Positions 1-6,447 are shown, numbered from the stretch's first letter. The stretch is DNA of 13,732 nt from Chloroflexia bacterium (GCA_025924435.1 JAICIL010000093.1:1-13732), one strand, 5' to 3'. Numbers and translations: made by a program. The notes: generated by a model from the sequence alone, not told the origin.

Positions 1-425
1 CCGCCGAGCGAGGTCGTGATAACGGAGCCGGTCGGGAGTTGCGTCTGGCTGCCGACGAGTTCGAGGAGCGCGGTCTGCTTCAGGACGCGCACGGCGGCTT
101 CCGGGTCCTGCACGCCGGGCAGTTCGACGACGATTTTATCGTTCCCTTGTGTCTGGATGATCGGCTCGCTGACGCCGAGGCTATTGACGCGGCGCTCGAT
201 CGTGTCGCGCAGGCCCGAAAGGACATCGGAGTCAACCTTCTGCCCCGGCGCGGGTCGGGCCTGCAACACGGCATGCACGCCGCCCTTGAGGTCCAGCCCC
301 AGCTTCGTCTGCGTGCGCGTCTTCGCGTCGAAAAGGTTGAGTTGCTTGCCCGGCACGACGATCCAGGTGGCGAGGATCGTCAGCACGGCGATGATCGAGA
401 AGATATACCACGGACGAATTCGCAC
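1..425 (-). CDS. secD: Protein translocase subunit SecD, N-terminal part (partial, runs off the left edge)
   Basis: SecD partners SecF in the inner membrane and uses the proton-motive force to help complete SecYEG-dependent export. Read on the minus strand from GTG at 425, the protein begins with a short basic stretch and one hydrophobic helix (about residues 6-24), followed by the family hallmark LGLDLKGG (around residues 38-45). Next comes the first periplasmic P1 region with the recognisable segments ERRVNSLGVSEPIIQ and KIVVELPGVQDPE. Only about 141 codons lie in the window; the rest of P1 and the five C-terminal membrane helices are off the edge. The start is GTG, chosen because a good Shine-Dalgarno (GGGAGGA) sits just upstream and the membrane helix follows at once. 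Its promoter lies at 489-517. It is transcribed divergently from gltX. Confidence 0.93.
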   Translation of the reverse strand, partial: MRIRPWYIFSIIAVLTILATWIVVPGKQLNLFDAKTRTQTKLGLDLKGGVHAVLQARPAPGQKVDSDVLSGLRDTIERRVNSLGVSEPIIQTQGNDKIVVELPGVQDPEAAVRVLKQTALLELVGSQTQLPTGSVITTSLG

Positions 426-488
426 TGACGGATCCTCCCGAAGCGAAAGAAAAAGACGCCGACGGAACCGCCGACCGCGCCAACCGCT

Positions 489-517
489 AGGGTAGCACGC
501 GACCATACGGGTGTCAA
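489..517 (-). promoter_or_regulatory. Sigma-70-type promoter of secD
   Basis: On the minus strand there is a perfect -35 TTGACA (512-517), a 17-nt spacer (495-511) and a -10 TACCCT (489-494). This would start transcription near 482, about 57 nt before the secD GTG. The same layout (TTGACA, 17 nt, TAnnnT) recurs at 3754 and 6448, which strengthens the call. No start-site data are available. Confidence 0.75.
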
Positions 518-543
518 AATGAATAACGCGCCCGTTTCCCGTC

Positions 544-552
544 TGTTATGCT
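544..552 (+). promoter_or_regulatory. Probable extended -10 promoter of gltX
   Basis: TG, one base, then TATGCT (547-552) fits an extended -10 element. The -35 region at the usual distance is poor (TAACGC). Transcription would start near 559, which excludes the upstream in-frame ATG at 519 as a start for gltX and supports ATG 588. Confidence 0.5.
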
Positions 553-587
553 ATCGGCGGAGACGATGGTGGAGGAGAGAACGAGCA

Positions 588-2066
588 ATGACCGACATTG
601 AATCACGAACACCGATGCGCGTCCGCTTCGCGCCAAGCCCGACGGGCTACTTGCACGTCGGCGGCGCACGCTCGGCGCTATTCAACTGGCTCGCCGCCCA
701 TCAGTCGGGCGGCACATTCATCCTGCGGATCGAGGACACGGATCAGCGGCGATTGAATGAGGAGTCGCTCGACGCGATCACCGATGGCTTGCGCTGGCTG
801 GGCCTCCTCTGGGACGAAGGCCCGGCAGTCGGCGGGCCGTACGCGCCGTACATCCAAAGCGAGCGGCTGCCGCTCTATCAGCAATGGGCGCGCTGGCTCC
901 TCGATAACGGCCTCGCCTATGAGGACTTCGACCCGCCGCCACCGCCCGGCAAGAACGCCGCCCCGGACACGACGCATGCGTACCGGAAGTACCGCGACTT
1001 GTCGCCCGCGCAACGCGACGAAGCGCGCGCGCAGAGCGAACTGCCGCCCGCGATCCGCTTCAAGACGCCGCTCGACGGGGAGACGGTCGCGCACGACATC
1101 GTCCGCGGCGAAATCCGCTGGCGGAACAGCGAGATTCCCGCCGATCCGGTGCTCCTGAAGCGCGACGGTTTCCCGACCTACTCGCTGGCGGTCGTCGTGG
1201 ACGATCATTTCATGGCGATCACCCATATCATGCGCGCCGTCGAGTGGATCCCGACCCTGCCGATCCATGCCTTGCTCTACGACGCATTCGGCTGGGAACG
1301 ACCGATGTGGTGCCATCTTCCCCTCGTCACGCGGACGGACGGCAAGAAGTTCTCGAAGCGGCACGGCGATTCCGCCTTGCACGAATATCGCGAGCAGGGC
1401 TTCCTGCCGGAAGCGATCGTCAACTTCTGCGCGCTCCTCGGCTGGTCGTTCGGGGACGATATCGAGGTGTTCACGAAGGAAGAAGCGGCGGAGCGATTCC
1501 GCATCGAGGATATCCGCCCCGCCCCCTCCGCGTGGGACAAGGACAAACTGCTCTGGATGAACGGCCAATGGATCAACCACCGCCTCACGCTCGATGATTT
1601 CGTCGAGCGGTCGCTCCCCTTCCTGCACGACGCGGGGCTGGCGCACGACGCGCCGCGCGAGTATGTCAGCCGCGCGCTCTCGCTGGAAAAGGAGCGCGTG
1701 AAGACGCTCGCGGACGTCCCGGAGGCGACCCGCTTCTTCTTCGAGGAGCCGCGCGCGGACGCGACTATAGTCGCGCTGCTCAAGAAGCAAGGCGGCGATC
1801 AGGCAGGGGCAATCCTGGAAGCCGCATTAAACGCGCTGGCAGATGCCGATTGGACCGCCCGCGAACATCTTGTCGCCGCCATTTACGCGGTCGCGAAGCA
1901 GCTTGATGTGAAACCCGGACCGGCCTTTGGCGTAGTGCGCATCGCGACAACGGGGCGCACCGCCGCGCCCGATCAGGCGGATTTGATGCTCGTCCTCGGT
2001 CCCGGCCGGGTGGACGCACGGATTCGCGCCGCGATTGACGCGCTGAAAGCGGCCGGGGCAGGCTGA
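588..2066 (+). CDS. gltX: Glutamyl-tRNA synthetase (class I aminoacyl-tRNA synthetase)
   Basis: A cytoplasmic enzyme that charges tRNA-Glu, and in many bacteria also tRNA-Gln for later amidation, with glutamate. From ATG 588 the protein is 492 aa, normal for bacterial GltX. The Rossmann catalytic core opens with RFAPSPTGYLHVGG (residues 13-26), whose HVGG is the HIGH-type signature. The KMSKS-type motif is KFSKR at residues 254-258. The all-alpha anticodon-binding half follows, ending with the usual segment near LVLGPGRVDARI. The reading frame is open back to ATG 519, but ATG 588 has GGAGGAGAG about 10 nt upstream and lies downstream of the probable -10, so I prefer it; ATG 615 is a weaker alternative. 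Whether the enzyme is discriminating or accepts tRNA-Gln cannot be told from the motifs. The next gene starts 2 bp after the stop, so the two are probably co-transcribed. Confidence 0.96.
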   Translation: MTDIESRTPMRVRFAPSPTGYLHVGGARSALFNWLAAHQSGGTFILRIEDTDQRRLNEESLDAITDGLRWLGLLWDEGPAVGGPYAPYIQSERLPLYQQWARWLLDNGLAYEDFDPPPPPGKNAAPDTTHAYRKYRDLSPAQRDEARAQSELPPAIRFKTPLDGETVAHDIVRGEIRWRNSEIPADPVLLKRDGFPTYSLAVVVDDHFMAITHIMRAVEWIPTLPIHALLYDAFGWERPMWCHLPLVTRTDGKKFSKRHGDSALHEYREQGFLPEAIVNFCALLGWSFGDDIEVFTKEEAAERFRIEDIRPAPSAWDKDKLLWMNGQWINHRLTLDDFVERSLPFLHDAGLAHDAPREYVSRALSLEKERVKTLADVPEATRFFFEEPRADATIVALLKKQGGDQAGAILEAALNALADADWTAREHLVAAIYAVAKQLDVKPGPAFGVVRIATTGRTAAPDQADLMLVLGPGRVDARIRAAIDALKAAGAG

Positions 2067-2068
2067 CG

Positions 2069-3655
2069 GTGCGGCTCACCGCCGAACGGCAGGCAACCGT
2101 GGCGGCCGGGTTCCGTGTCCGGACGGACGCGATGATCGCGGTCGCGTTCGCGCTGCTGACCATCGCGACGCGCTTGCCGTTCCGCTCGCACCGCGTCTTC
2201 AACTGGGACGCGGTGAACTTCGTCCTCGCGTTGCACGACTACGACGTACGCCTCCACCACCCGCAGCCGCCCGGCTATCCGGTTTTCGTGGCGATGGGGC
2301 GCGTCGTGCAACTGGTGATTCCCGACGCGAACAGCGCGCTCGTCGCCGTCGCGATGCTGCTCAGCGCGGGGGCGGTCGCGGCGCTCTACCTGCTCGGGCG
2401 GACGCTGTTCGGGCGGGCGTCGGGTATCGTCGCCGCGCTTTACCTGCTCGTCAGCGTCACCTTCTGGACGAATGGTGCCGTCGCCCTCGCCTATCCATCG
2501 CTCGCGCTCTTCACCACGCTCGTCGCCCTGTTTGCATGGCGTTGCCGCCAGTACGGGCGCGGCGTTCCATTGTGGCTGCCGCTCGCGCTCTCGGCGGCGT
2601 ACGCGGTTGGCGGCGGCTTTCGACCGGATTTGCTCCTCTTCCTGCTGCCGCTCTGGGTATTTGGCCATTGGCGGCTGCCACTGCGCACGATCGTTCTCAG
2701 CGGGATATGTGTGATCGCCATCGTCCTCGCGTGGTTCGTCCCGACGATTGCGCTCTCCGGAGGCTGGTCGGGGTACTGGACGGTCTTTCGGGCATACACC
2801 GGCAACGACGTATTAAAGCGGTACTCCGTCGCCGAGAACGGCCCGCGCGCGCTGATCGTCAATGTGCGCGATACGGCGAAGTACACGGGCTATGCGCTGT
2901 ACGCGCTCGCGCTGCCGATGGCGGGCGCGGCGCTCTGGCTCCTCACCCGATGGCGAATGGTGCGAGACGGGCGCACCACTGCGCGCCCCTACATTGCGCT
3001 GTTCGGGTTGTGGATGACGCCGATGCTGCTCTTTTATGCATGGGTGCATATCGGCGACCCCGGCTACGTCTTCACCTTCGTCCCCGCGCTGCTGCTGATC
3101 GCGGCGCGGTTCACGGTGGAATTGCCGCGCATCGCCGCACGGTTTCACCTCGGTCGGCTCCGGCGGCTTCTCGTGCCCGCCCTGACGATCGTGGTGATCG
3201 CGGCAAATACGGGCATCTTCCTCTTTCGCCCGCTGACCCTGACGGCGCACGGCATCCGCCAGCAGGACCGGACGATTGACGGCAAGGTCGCCTATGTCCG
3301 CGCGCACGGCGACCCCGCGACGACGCTGCTCATCTCGTACGAGAGTTATCGCCACTGGCTCCTCTACCTACCCAATTACCGCGTGCAGTTCGTGGACGTC
3401 ACCTACGGCACAGAGGCAGATCGCACGGTCACGCTCCCGCCCGGCATGACGCGCGCCGTGCTGATGGACGCGACGCTACTTAACGCCCTCGGCGGCACCC
3501 CGGCGACGGACGTGCAGCGGATCGAAGTGGATCGCGTCGGCGTCATCACCCCGCCATCTCCAGGTGCGACGATCCACTTCGCCGCCGTCGCCTCCCCCCT
3601 CGGCAACCAACCACCGAAGCCGCGATCGGTGACGCGCGTAATCCAAGGTTTCTGA
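2069..3655 (+). CDS. Multi-pass membrane glycosyltransferase, GT-C fold, family-39 (ArnT/PMT)-like
   Basis: A 528-aa integral membrane protein with roughly ten or more hydrophobic helices and a polar C-terminal tail of about 130 residues. The first loop has FNWDAVNFVLAL with Asp47, the place where GT-C enzymes carry a catalytic acidic residue. It is followed by HHPQPPGYP (residues 63-71), a signature shared by bacterial family-39-like proteins that use polyprenyl-phosphate sugars. Such enzymes transfer a sugar from a lipid carrier to lipids, glycans or proteins on the outer face of the membrane; the donor and acceptor here cannot be deduced. The start is GTG 2069, 2 bp after the gltX stop, implying translational coupling; an ATG about 20 codons in, just before the first helix, is an alternative start. 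A functional tie to gltX is not obvious. Confidence 0.75.
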   Translation: MRLTAERQATVAAGFRVRTDAMIAVAFALLTIATRLPFRSHRVFNWDAVNFVLALHDYDVRLHHPQPPGYPVFVAMGRVVQLVIPDANSALVAVAMLLSAGAVAALYLLGRTLFGRASGIVAALYLLVSVTFWTNGAVALAYPSLALFTTLVALFAWRCRQYGRGVPLWLPLALSAAYAVGGGFRPDLLLFLLPLWVFGHWRLPLRTIVLSGICVIAIVLAWFVPTIALSGGWSGYWTVFRAYTGNDVLKRYSVAENGPRALIVNVRDTAKYTGYALYALALPMAGAALWLLTRWRMVRDGRTTARPYIALFGLWMTPMLLFYAWVHIGDPGYVFTFVPALLLIAARFTVELPRIAARFHLGRLRRLLVPALTIVVIAANTGIFLFRPLTLTAHGIRQQDRTIDGKVAYVRAHGDPATTLLISYESYRHWLLYLPNYRVQFVDVTYGTEADRTVTLPPGMTRAVLMDATLLNALGGTPATDVQRIEVDRVGVITPPSPGATIHFAAVASPLGNQPPKPRSVTRVIQGF

Positions 3656-3681
3656 GAGTAGGCCAGTCTCGCGATTTTTGC

Positions 3682-3695
3682 CCGGTCATGACCGG
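3682..3695. repeat. 14-bp perfect palindrome in the 3656-3753 gap
   Basis: CCGGTCATGACCGG is its own reverse complement. It lies 27 nt after the glycosyltransferase stop and about 60 nt before the -35 of the micropeptide promoter. It has no T-tract after it, so it is not a standard terminator. It could be an operator for a dimeric repressor or chance in GC-rich DNA. Nothing else recognisable lies between 3656 and 3753. Confidence 0.35.
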
Positions 3696-3753
3696 TTCAA
3701 CAGTTCAAAGCGTCAGTATCATTTCACCGGTAGCATCTTATTGAATTGCGCGA

Positions 3754-3782
3754 TTGACAAAAGCGCGTGAAGCGGCTAGAGT
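3754..3782 (+). promoter_or_regulatory. Strong sigma-70-type promoter of the micropeptide unit
   Basis: A perfect TTGACA (3754-3759), an optimal 17-nt spacer (3760-3776) and TAGAGT (3777-3782) predict a start near 3789. It is one of the best promoter matches in the window and points at a transcript of only about 165 nt that ends at the terminator at 3928-3956. Confidence 0.75.
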
Positions 3783-3793
3783 ACGTAAGGTTC

Positions 3794-3811
3794 GCGCTCC
3801 GTTGGGGGCGC
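3794..3811 (+). promoter_or_regulatory. Leader hairpin before the micropeptide ORF
   Basis: GCGCTCC (3794-3800) pairs with GGGGCGC (3805-3811) around the loop GTTG, giving seven pairs with one G-T. It would sit at the very 5' end of the transcript from the 3754 promoter and may protect the RNA or regulate the Shine-Dalgarno 16 nt downstream. Confidence 0.45.
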
Positions 3812-3838
3812 GTCGGTTTCTCAAAGAGGAGCGTCGCA

Positions 3839-3892
3839 ATGACCGGACGGTATCTGAAATCTTATTTCGGAGCGCGGTATTGCGAGGAGTAG
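3839..3892 (+). CDS. Putative 17-aa micropeptide ORF (function unknown)
   Basis: The ORF encodes MTGRYLKSYFGARYCEE, which I do not recognise. Support comes from signals rather than homology: AAAGAGGAG ends 7 nt before the ATG, a TTGACA-N17-TAGAGT promoter lies 57 nt upstream of the Shine-Dalgarno core, and a strong intrinsic terminator lies 36 nt after the TAG. The peptide is aromatic-rich (Y5, Y9, F10, Y14), has one Cys (C15) and ends in Glu-Glu. It has no signal peptide or membrane helix. It could be a small regulatory or structural peptide, the precursor of a modified peptide (no modifying enzyme is nearby), an attenuator leader peptide, or incidental translation of a small RNA. I infer that the transcript exists; translation is less certain. 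Confidence 0.45.
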   Translation: MTGRYLKSYFGARYCEE

Positions 3893-3927
3893 ATAGTCAC
3901 GGCGACCTGCCGGTTTGCCGATCTTCC

Positions 3928-3956
3928 ACCCCTCGCCCACAGGTGAGGGGTTTTTT
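3928..3956 (+). terminator. Intrinsic terminator of the micropeptide unit
   Basis: CCCCTC (3929-3934) pairs with GAGGGG (3945-3950). The stem extends inward by a G-T and two C-G pairs to the loop CACA and is followed directly by six T (3951-3956). It is the clearest intrinsic terminator in the window and isolates the short unit from the DIP1984 gene. Confidence 0.85.
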
Positions 3957-4010
3957 ATTCGCCCCGCTAGCCCTTCCCCTCCCCTGAATACGGCCATCCC
4001 ATCACGACGC

Positions 4011-4038
4011 CACCGACCGGGCTGCTGCGCGGTCGGTG
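4011..4038 (+). promoter_or_regulatory. 9-bp perfect hairpin in the leader region of the DIP1984 gene
   Basis: CACCGACCG (4011-4019) and CGGTCGGTG (4030-4038) are exact inverted repeats around a 10-nt GC-rich loop, 60 nt before the DIP1984 start. No T-tract follows, so a terminator is unlikely; an operator or a 5'-UTR regulatory stem fits better. I found no convincing -35/-10 pair between 3957 and 4098, so the promoter of the RNA-repair cassette is unidentified. Confidence 0.45.
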
Positions 4039-4098
4039 ATGATTGCCGCGCCGTGTCGGGCAGCCAGAAGGTATCCGGATTGAGAAAGGAGGGACACA

Positions 4099-4557
4099 GT
4101 GAAGTTGAGTGAGGCACTGATTCAGCGGGCGGACATCCAGAAGCGTATTCAGGAACTGCGTGGACGGCTGAATGCCAGCGCAATCGTGCAGGAGGGCGAG
4201 CAGCCACCGGAAGCCCCGGACGCGCTGCTGGCGGAACTGGACCGGCTGTTCGATCAGTTGACTGCTCTGATCGGGCAGATCAACCGGACGAACCTGACCG
4301 CGACATTGGAGAGCGGCAGCACGCTCACCGATGCACTGGCGCAGCGAGACGTCTTGCGGCTGCGGATCGGTGTGCTACAGGGTGCGGCGCAGGCAGCAAG
4401 CGGCTCCGTCAACCGCTACAGCCGGACGGAAATCCGCCAAGTGCCGACCGTGGACATCGCTGCGCTCCGTCAGCGAACGGATCAGCTGGCGCGGGAATGT
4501 CGCGCGTTGGACACGGCGATTCAGGCCGCGAACTGGACAACGGATGTGATCGAGTAA
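4099..4557 (+). CDS. DIP1984-family protein (function unknown; RtcB-linked)
   Basis: A 152-aa soluble protein matching, from memory, the DIP1984 family named after a Corynebacterium diphtheriae protein and sometimes labelled septicolysin. Family-typical segments are the N-terminal MKLSEALIQRADIQKRIQELRGRL, EGEQPPE (about 33-39), INRTN (about 64-68), LTDALAQRDVLRLRI (about 78-92), VNRYSRTEI (about 106-114) and the closing LDTAIQAANWTTDVIE. It is almost entirely alpha-helical with heptad-like patterns and very probably forms a helical bundle or coiled coil; I see no catalytic motif. The start is GTG with AAGGAGGG ending about 5 nt upstream, the best ribosome-binding site in the window. The gene precedes the tRNA-like RNA and rtcB on the same strand, which suggests a cofactor or scaffold role in RNA repair; that role is inference. 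Confidence 0.85.
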   Translation: MKLSEALIQRADIQKRIQELRGRLNASAIVQEGEQPPEAPDALLAELDRLFDQLTALIGQINRTNLTATLESGSTLTDALAQRDVLRLRIGVLQGAAQAASGSVNRYSRTEIRQVPTVDIAALRQRTDQLARECRALDTAIQAANWTTDVIE

Positions 4558-4586
4558 CGGCACGCGCAAGCAGGTAGCCAAACAGG

Positions 4587-4714
4587 GACAGCAGCGTACA
4601 CAAGGCGGCAACTGCCGAAGTTGCAGAATGGTCGAAGAAACCATTACCGAGAGGTATGCGCGGGCACGCATTTCCGGTTCGATTCCGGCTCGCATTGTAC
4701 TGCCCAGCACTGTC
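4587..4714 (+). ncRNA. tRNA-like non-coding RNA between the DIP1984 gene and rtcB
   Basis: Reading 5' to 3', the segment gives consecutive hairpins. H1 is GCAACT/AGTTGC (4608-4613/4619-4624). H2 is AATGGT/ACCATT with a 7-nt, anticodon-arm-sized loop (4627-4632/4640-4645). H3 is ACC/GGT with a GAGA tetraloop (4646-4648/4653-4655). H4 is ATGCG/CGCAT (4656-4660/4667-4671). H5 is CCGG-TTCGATT-CCGG (4674-4688), a textbook tRNA T-arm containing the consensus GGTTCGATTCC. An outer helix can close the set: GACAG (4587-4591) with CTGTC (4710-4714) and GTACA (4596-4600) with TGTAC (4696-4700). It is not a normal tRNA: no regular 7-bp acceptor or D-arm is seen, the H2 loop lacks U33, and no CCA is encoded. 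As I recall, Burroughs and Aravind described a tRNA-like RNA linked to RtcB-type repair operons; this may belong there. Exact ends are uncertain, and it could also act as a leader of rtcB. Confidence 0.55.
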
Positions 4715-4814
4715 ACAAGCGCACCGGGCATTGGGCATCGTTACTACCGCGTGTTGGGCTGTTCGTGTGCGGCGAGGGTGGGCGAGGGGCATTTGCGCGC
4801 TTCTACCTATTTGC

Positions 4815-6290
4815 ATGAGTGATGGCACGATTGTGAGGTGTGGAGTGACCCCGGAACGATACGTCGAGTTGCTGACACAGATTGTCGCGAAGAAGAAGTA
4901 CGCCGATGCGCTGGCGTTCGCGGCGAAGAACTATGCGCCGCTCGCGGAGCAGTTCAACGACGATCAGCGCGCGGCGATCAATGCCTTAATGCAGACAGCG
5001 ACGGCGCTGCCGGTGCTGGATACGCCGACAATTCAAGCGGGTGTCATCTCGCTACGACCGCGCGCGGAGGCGGTTGGCGTGGCGATCTTCGGGGAACCGG
5101 AGGAGAAGACGCTGACCCAGATGCAGCGCTGCCTGACGATGCCGGAGGCAGTCGCGGGCGTCCTCTGTGCGGACGCGCACTACGGCTATTCGCAACCGGT
5201 CGGTGGTGTCGCGGCGTACCGGAACGCGGTATCTGTTTCCGGTGTCGGCTTCGACATCGGCTGCGGACTGAAGGGCGCGCGAACGAACCTGAAGGCGGCG
5301 GACGTGCGCGCCGATCTGCCGCGCATCGTGGACGCCATCGCCCGCACCATCTCGTTCGGTATCGGGCGGAAGAACCCGCGCCCGGTCGAACATCCGCTCT
5401 TTGATGACCCGGTGTGGACGGATTTGCCGTGGTATGGGCCACGCTTGAAGGAGATGGCGCGCGCCCAACTTGGCACCGTCGGCAGCGGCAACCACTTCGT
5501 TGACCTCCTGGTCGAACCGGCGACAGACGACCTCTGGATTTCAACGCACTTCGGCTCGCGCGGCCTCGGACACAAGACGGCGACGGGATTTCTCAATCTC
5601 GCCGGTGGCCTCGGTTTCGAGGATAAGCCGCGTGGCGAGCAGATGGACGCGCCGCCGACGCTGCTCTCGACGGAAACTGCCCTCGGCCAAGCCTACCTCC
5701 AGGCGATGCGGCTGGCGGGCGACTACGCCTATGCCGGGCGGGATTTCGTGATCGCTGAAGTACTCGATCTTCTCGGCGCGCAGGCAACCTTCATCGTGCA
5801 TAATCACCATAACTTCGCGTGGGAGGAGGAGCACTTCGGCGAGCGATTGTTTGTCGTTCGCAAGGGCGCGACACCGCTCGCGCCGGGGCAACGCGGTTTT
5901 GTCGGCGGCTCGATGGCGGACATCTCGGTCGTCATTGAGGGCATCGAGAGCGCGCAGGGAGCCGATGCCCTCTATTCCGCGATGCACGGTGCGGGCAGAA
6001 TCATGAGCCGGACACGAGCGGCGGGCAAGGTGAAGTATGTCCGTGATGCTTCCGGGCGTAAGCAGATGCAGCGGCTCGGCGGCGAGGTGACACCGGAGAT
6101 GATGCGGGAGGCCGTGCGTGCTTACGGCGTCGAGGTCCGCGGTGCCGGGACGGACGAGTCGCCGTTCGTTTATCGCAAGTTGGCGGATGTCCTCGCTGCC
6201 CACGCCGGTACGCTCGTCGTTCGCCATGTCTTGCAACCGATAGGCGTGGTAATGGCAGGTGAAAATGAACGCGACCCCTACAAGGACTGA
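4815..6290 (+). CDS. rtcB: RtcB-family RNA ligase (3'-phosphate/2',3'-cyclic phosphate to 5'-OH)
   Basis: RtcB joins RNA 3'-phosphate or cyclic-phosphate ends to 5'-OH ends using GTP and Mn2+, through a histidine-GMP intermediate. The protein is 491 aa from ATG 4815. Metal and active-site motifs are all present: GFDIGCG (Asp147, Cys150), GSGNHF (His227), STHFGSRG (His245), HNHHNF (His329-His332) and MHGAGRIMSR with His391, the expected guanylylated histidine. The segment ADAHYGYSQPVGG precedes the DIGCG motif, as in the family. The frame is open back to 4656, but that stretch overlaps the tRNA-like RNA and gives a non-family N-terminus. ATG 4815 lacks a clear Shine-Dalgarno; GTG 4845, preceded by GAGGTG, is a plausible alternative. 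The protein carries about 100 residues before the catalytic core that I cannot assign. No RtcA, archease or PrfH gene lies in the window. Confidence 0.95.
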   Translation: MSDGTIVRCGVTPERYVELLTQIVAKKKYADALAFAAKNYAPLAEQFNDDQRAAINALMQTATALPVLDTPTIQAGVISLRPRAEAVGVAIFGEPEEKTLTQMQRCLTMPEAVAGVLCADAHYGYSQPVGGVAAYRNAVSVSGVGFDIGCGLKGARTNLKAADVRADLPRIVDAIARTISFGIGRKNPRPVEHPLFDDPVWTDLPWYGPRLKEMARAQLGTVGSGNHFVDLLVEPATDDLWISTHFGSRGLGHKTATGFLNLAGGLGFEDKPRGEQMDAPPTLLSTETALGQAYLQAMRLAGDYAYAGRDFVIAEVLDLLGAQATFIVHNHHNFAWEEEHFGERLFVVRKGATPLAPGQRGFVGGSMADISVVIEGIESAQGADALYSAMHGAGRIMSRTRAAGKVKYVRDASGRKQMQRLGGEVTPEMMREAVRAYGVEVRGAGTDESPFVYRKLADVLAAHAGTLVVRHVLQPIGVVMAGENERDPYKD

Positions 6291-6331
6291 GCCGCGTGAC
6301 ACCGTCTCACACTCCATCAGGGCGGATACAA

Positions 6332-6346
6332 CGTCGCTTGGCGACG
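6332..6346 (+). repeat. Short GC hairpin downstream of rtcB
   Basis: CGTCGC (6332-6337) and GCGACG (6341-6346) pair around TTG. There is no T-tract, so it is at best a weak transcript-end stem after rtcB. Confidence 0.3.
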
Positions 6347-6363
6347 CGTCGCGTCGCGGATCC

Positions 6364-6410
6364 ACCTCATCCCCGCTCCCCTCAATGGGAGAGGCTGGGA
6401 GAGGTCTTTT
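6364..6410 (+). repeat. REP-like palindrome, possible weak terminator of rtcB
   Basis: ACCTC (6364-6368) pairs with GAGGT (6401-6405), TCCC (6370-6373) with GGGA (6397-6400), and CTCCC (6376-6380) with GGGAG (6387-6391), followed by CTTTT. It resembles a degraded copy, in opposite orientation, of the CCCTCTCC...GGGGTGAGG element at 8244-8291. It lies 74 nt after the rtcB stop and could end that transcript. Confidence 0.45.
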
Positions 6411-6447
6411 CGAGCACGCATAAGCCCCGCAGTTCGTCCGCTCCGCC

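Noticed and set aside
519..587. N-terminal extension of GltX from ATG 519
   Set aside because: It lies upstream of the probable -10 element, lacks a Shine-Dalgarno and adds an Arg-rich non-family leader; ATG 588 has GGAGGAGAG in place.
678..1790. Long open frame on the minus strand within gltX
   Set aside because: Arg/Glu-rich antisense shadow typical of GC-rich coding DNA; the plus strand has unmistakable GltX motifs.
3754..3987. 77-codon plus-strand ORF across the micropeptide unit
   Set aside because: It would start within the -35 element and read through the intrinsic terminator; the 17-codon ORF with its own Shine-Dalgarno explains the region better.
4031..4046. Sigma-54 promoter before the DIP1984 gene, as in RtcR-controlled rtcBA operons
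   Set aside because: GG and GC elements occur, but with spacing of 8 or 12 nt rather than 10, and the flanking consensus is missing; no RtcR gene is in the window.
4543..4696. A normal tRNA cloverleaf with acceptor GATGTGA (4543-4549) paired to 4690-4696
   Set aside because: Seven pairs are possible but two are G-T, the 5' strand lies inside the conserved DIP1984 C-terminus, and the enclosed 140 nt has no standard D- or anticodon-arm.
4656..4814. 160-nt upstream extension of rtcB
   Set aside because: It overlaps the tRNA-like RNA, and the encoded residues do not resemble any RtcB N-terminus.
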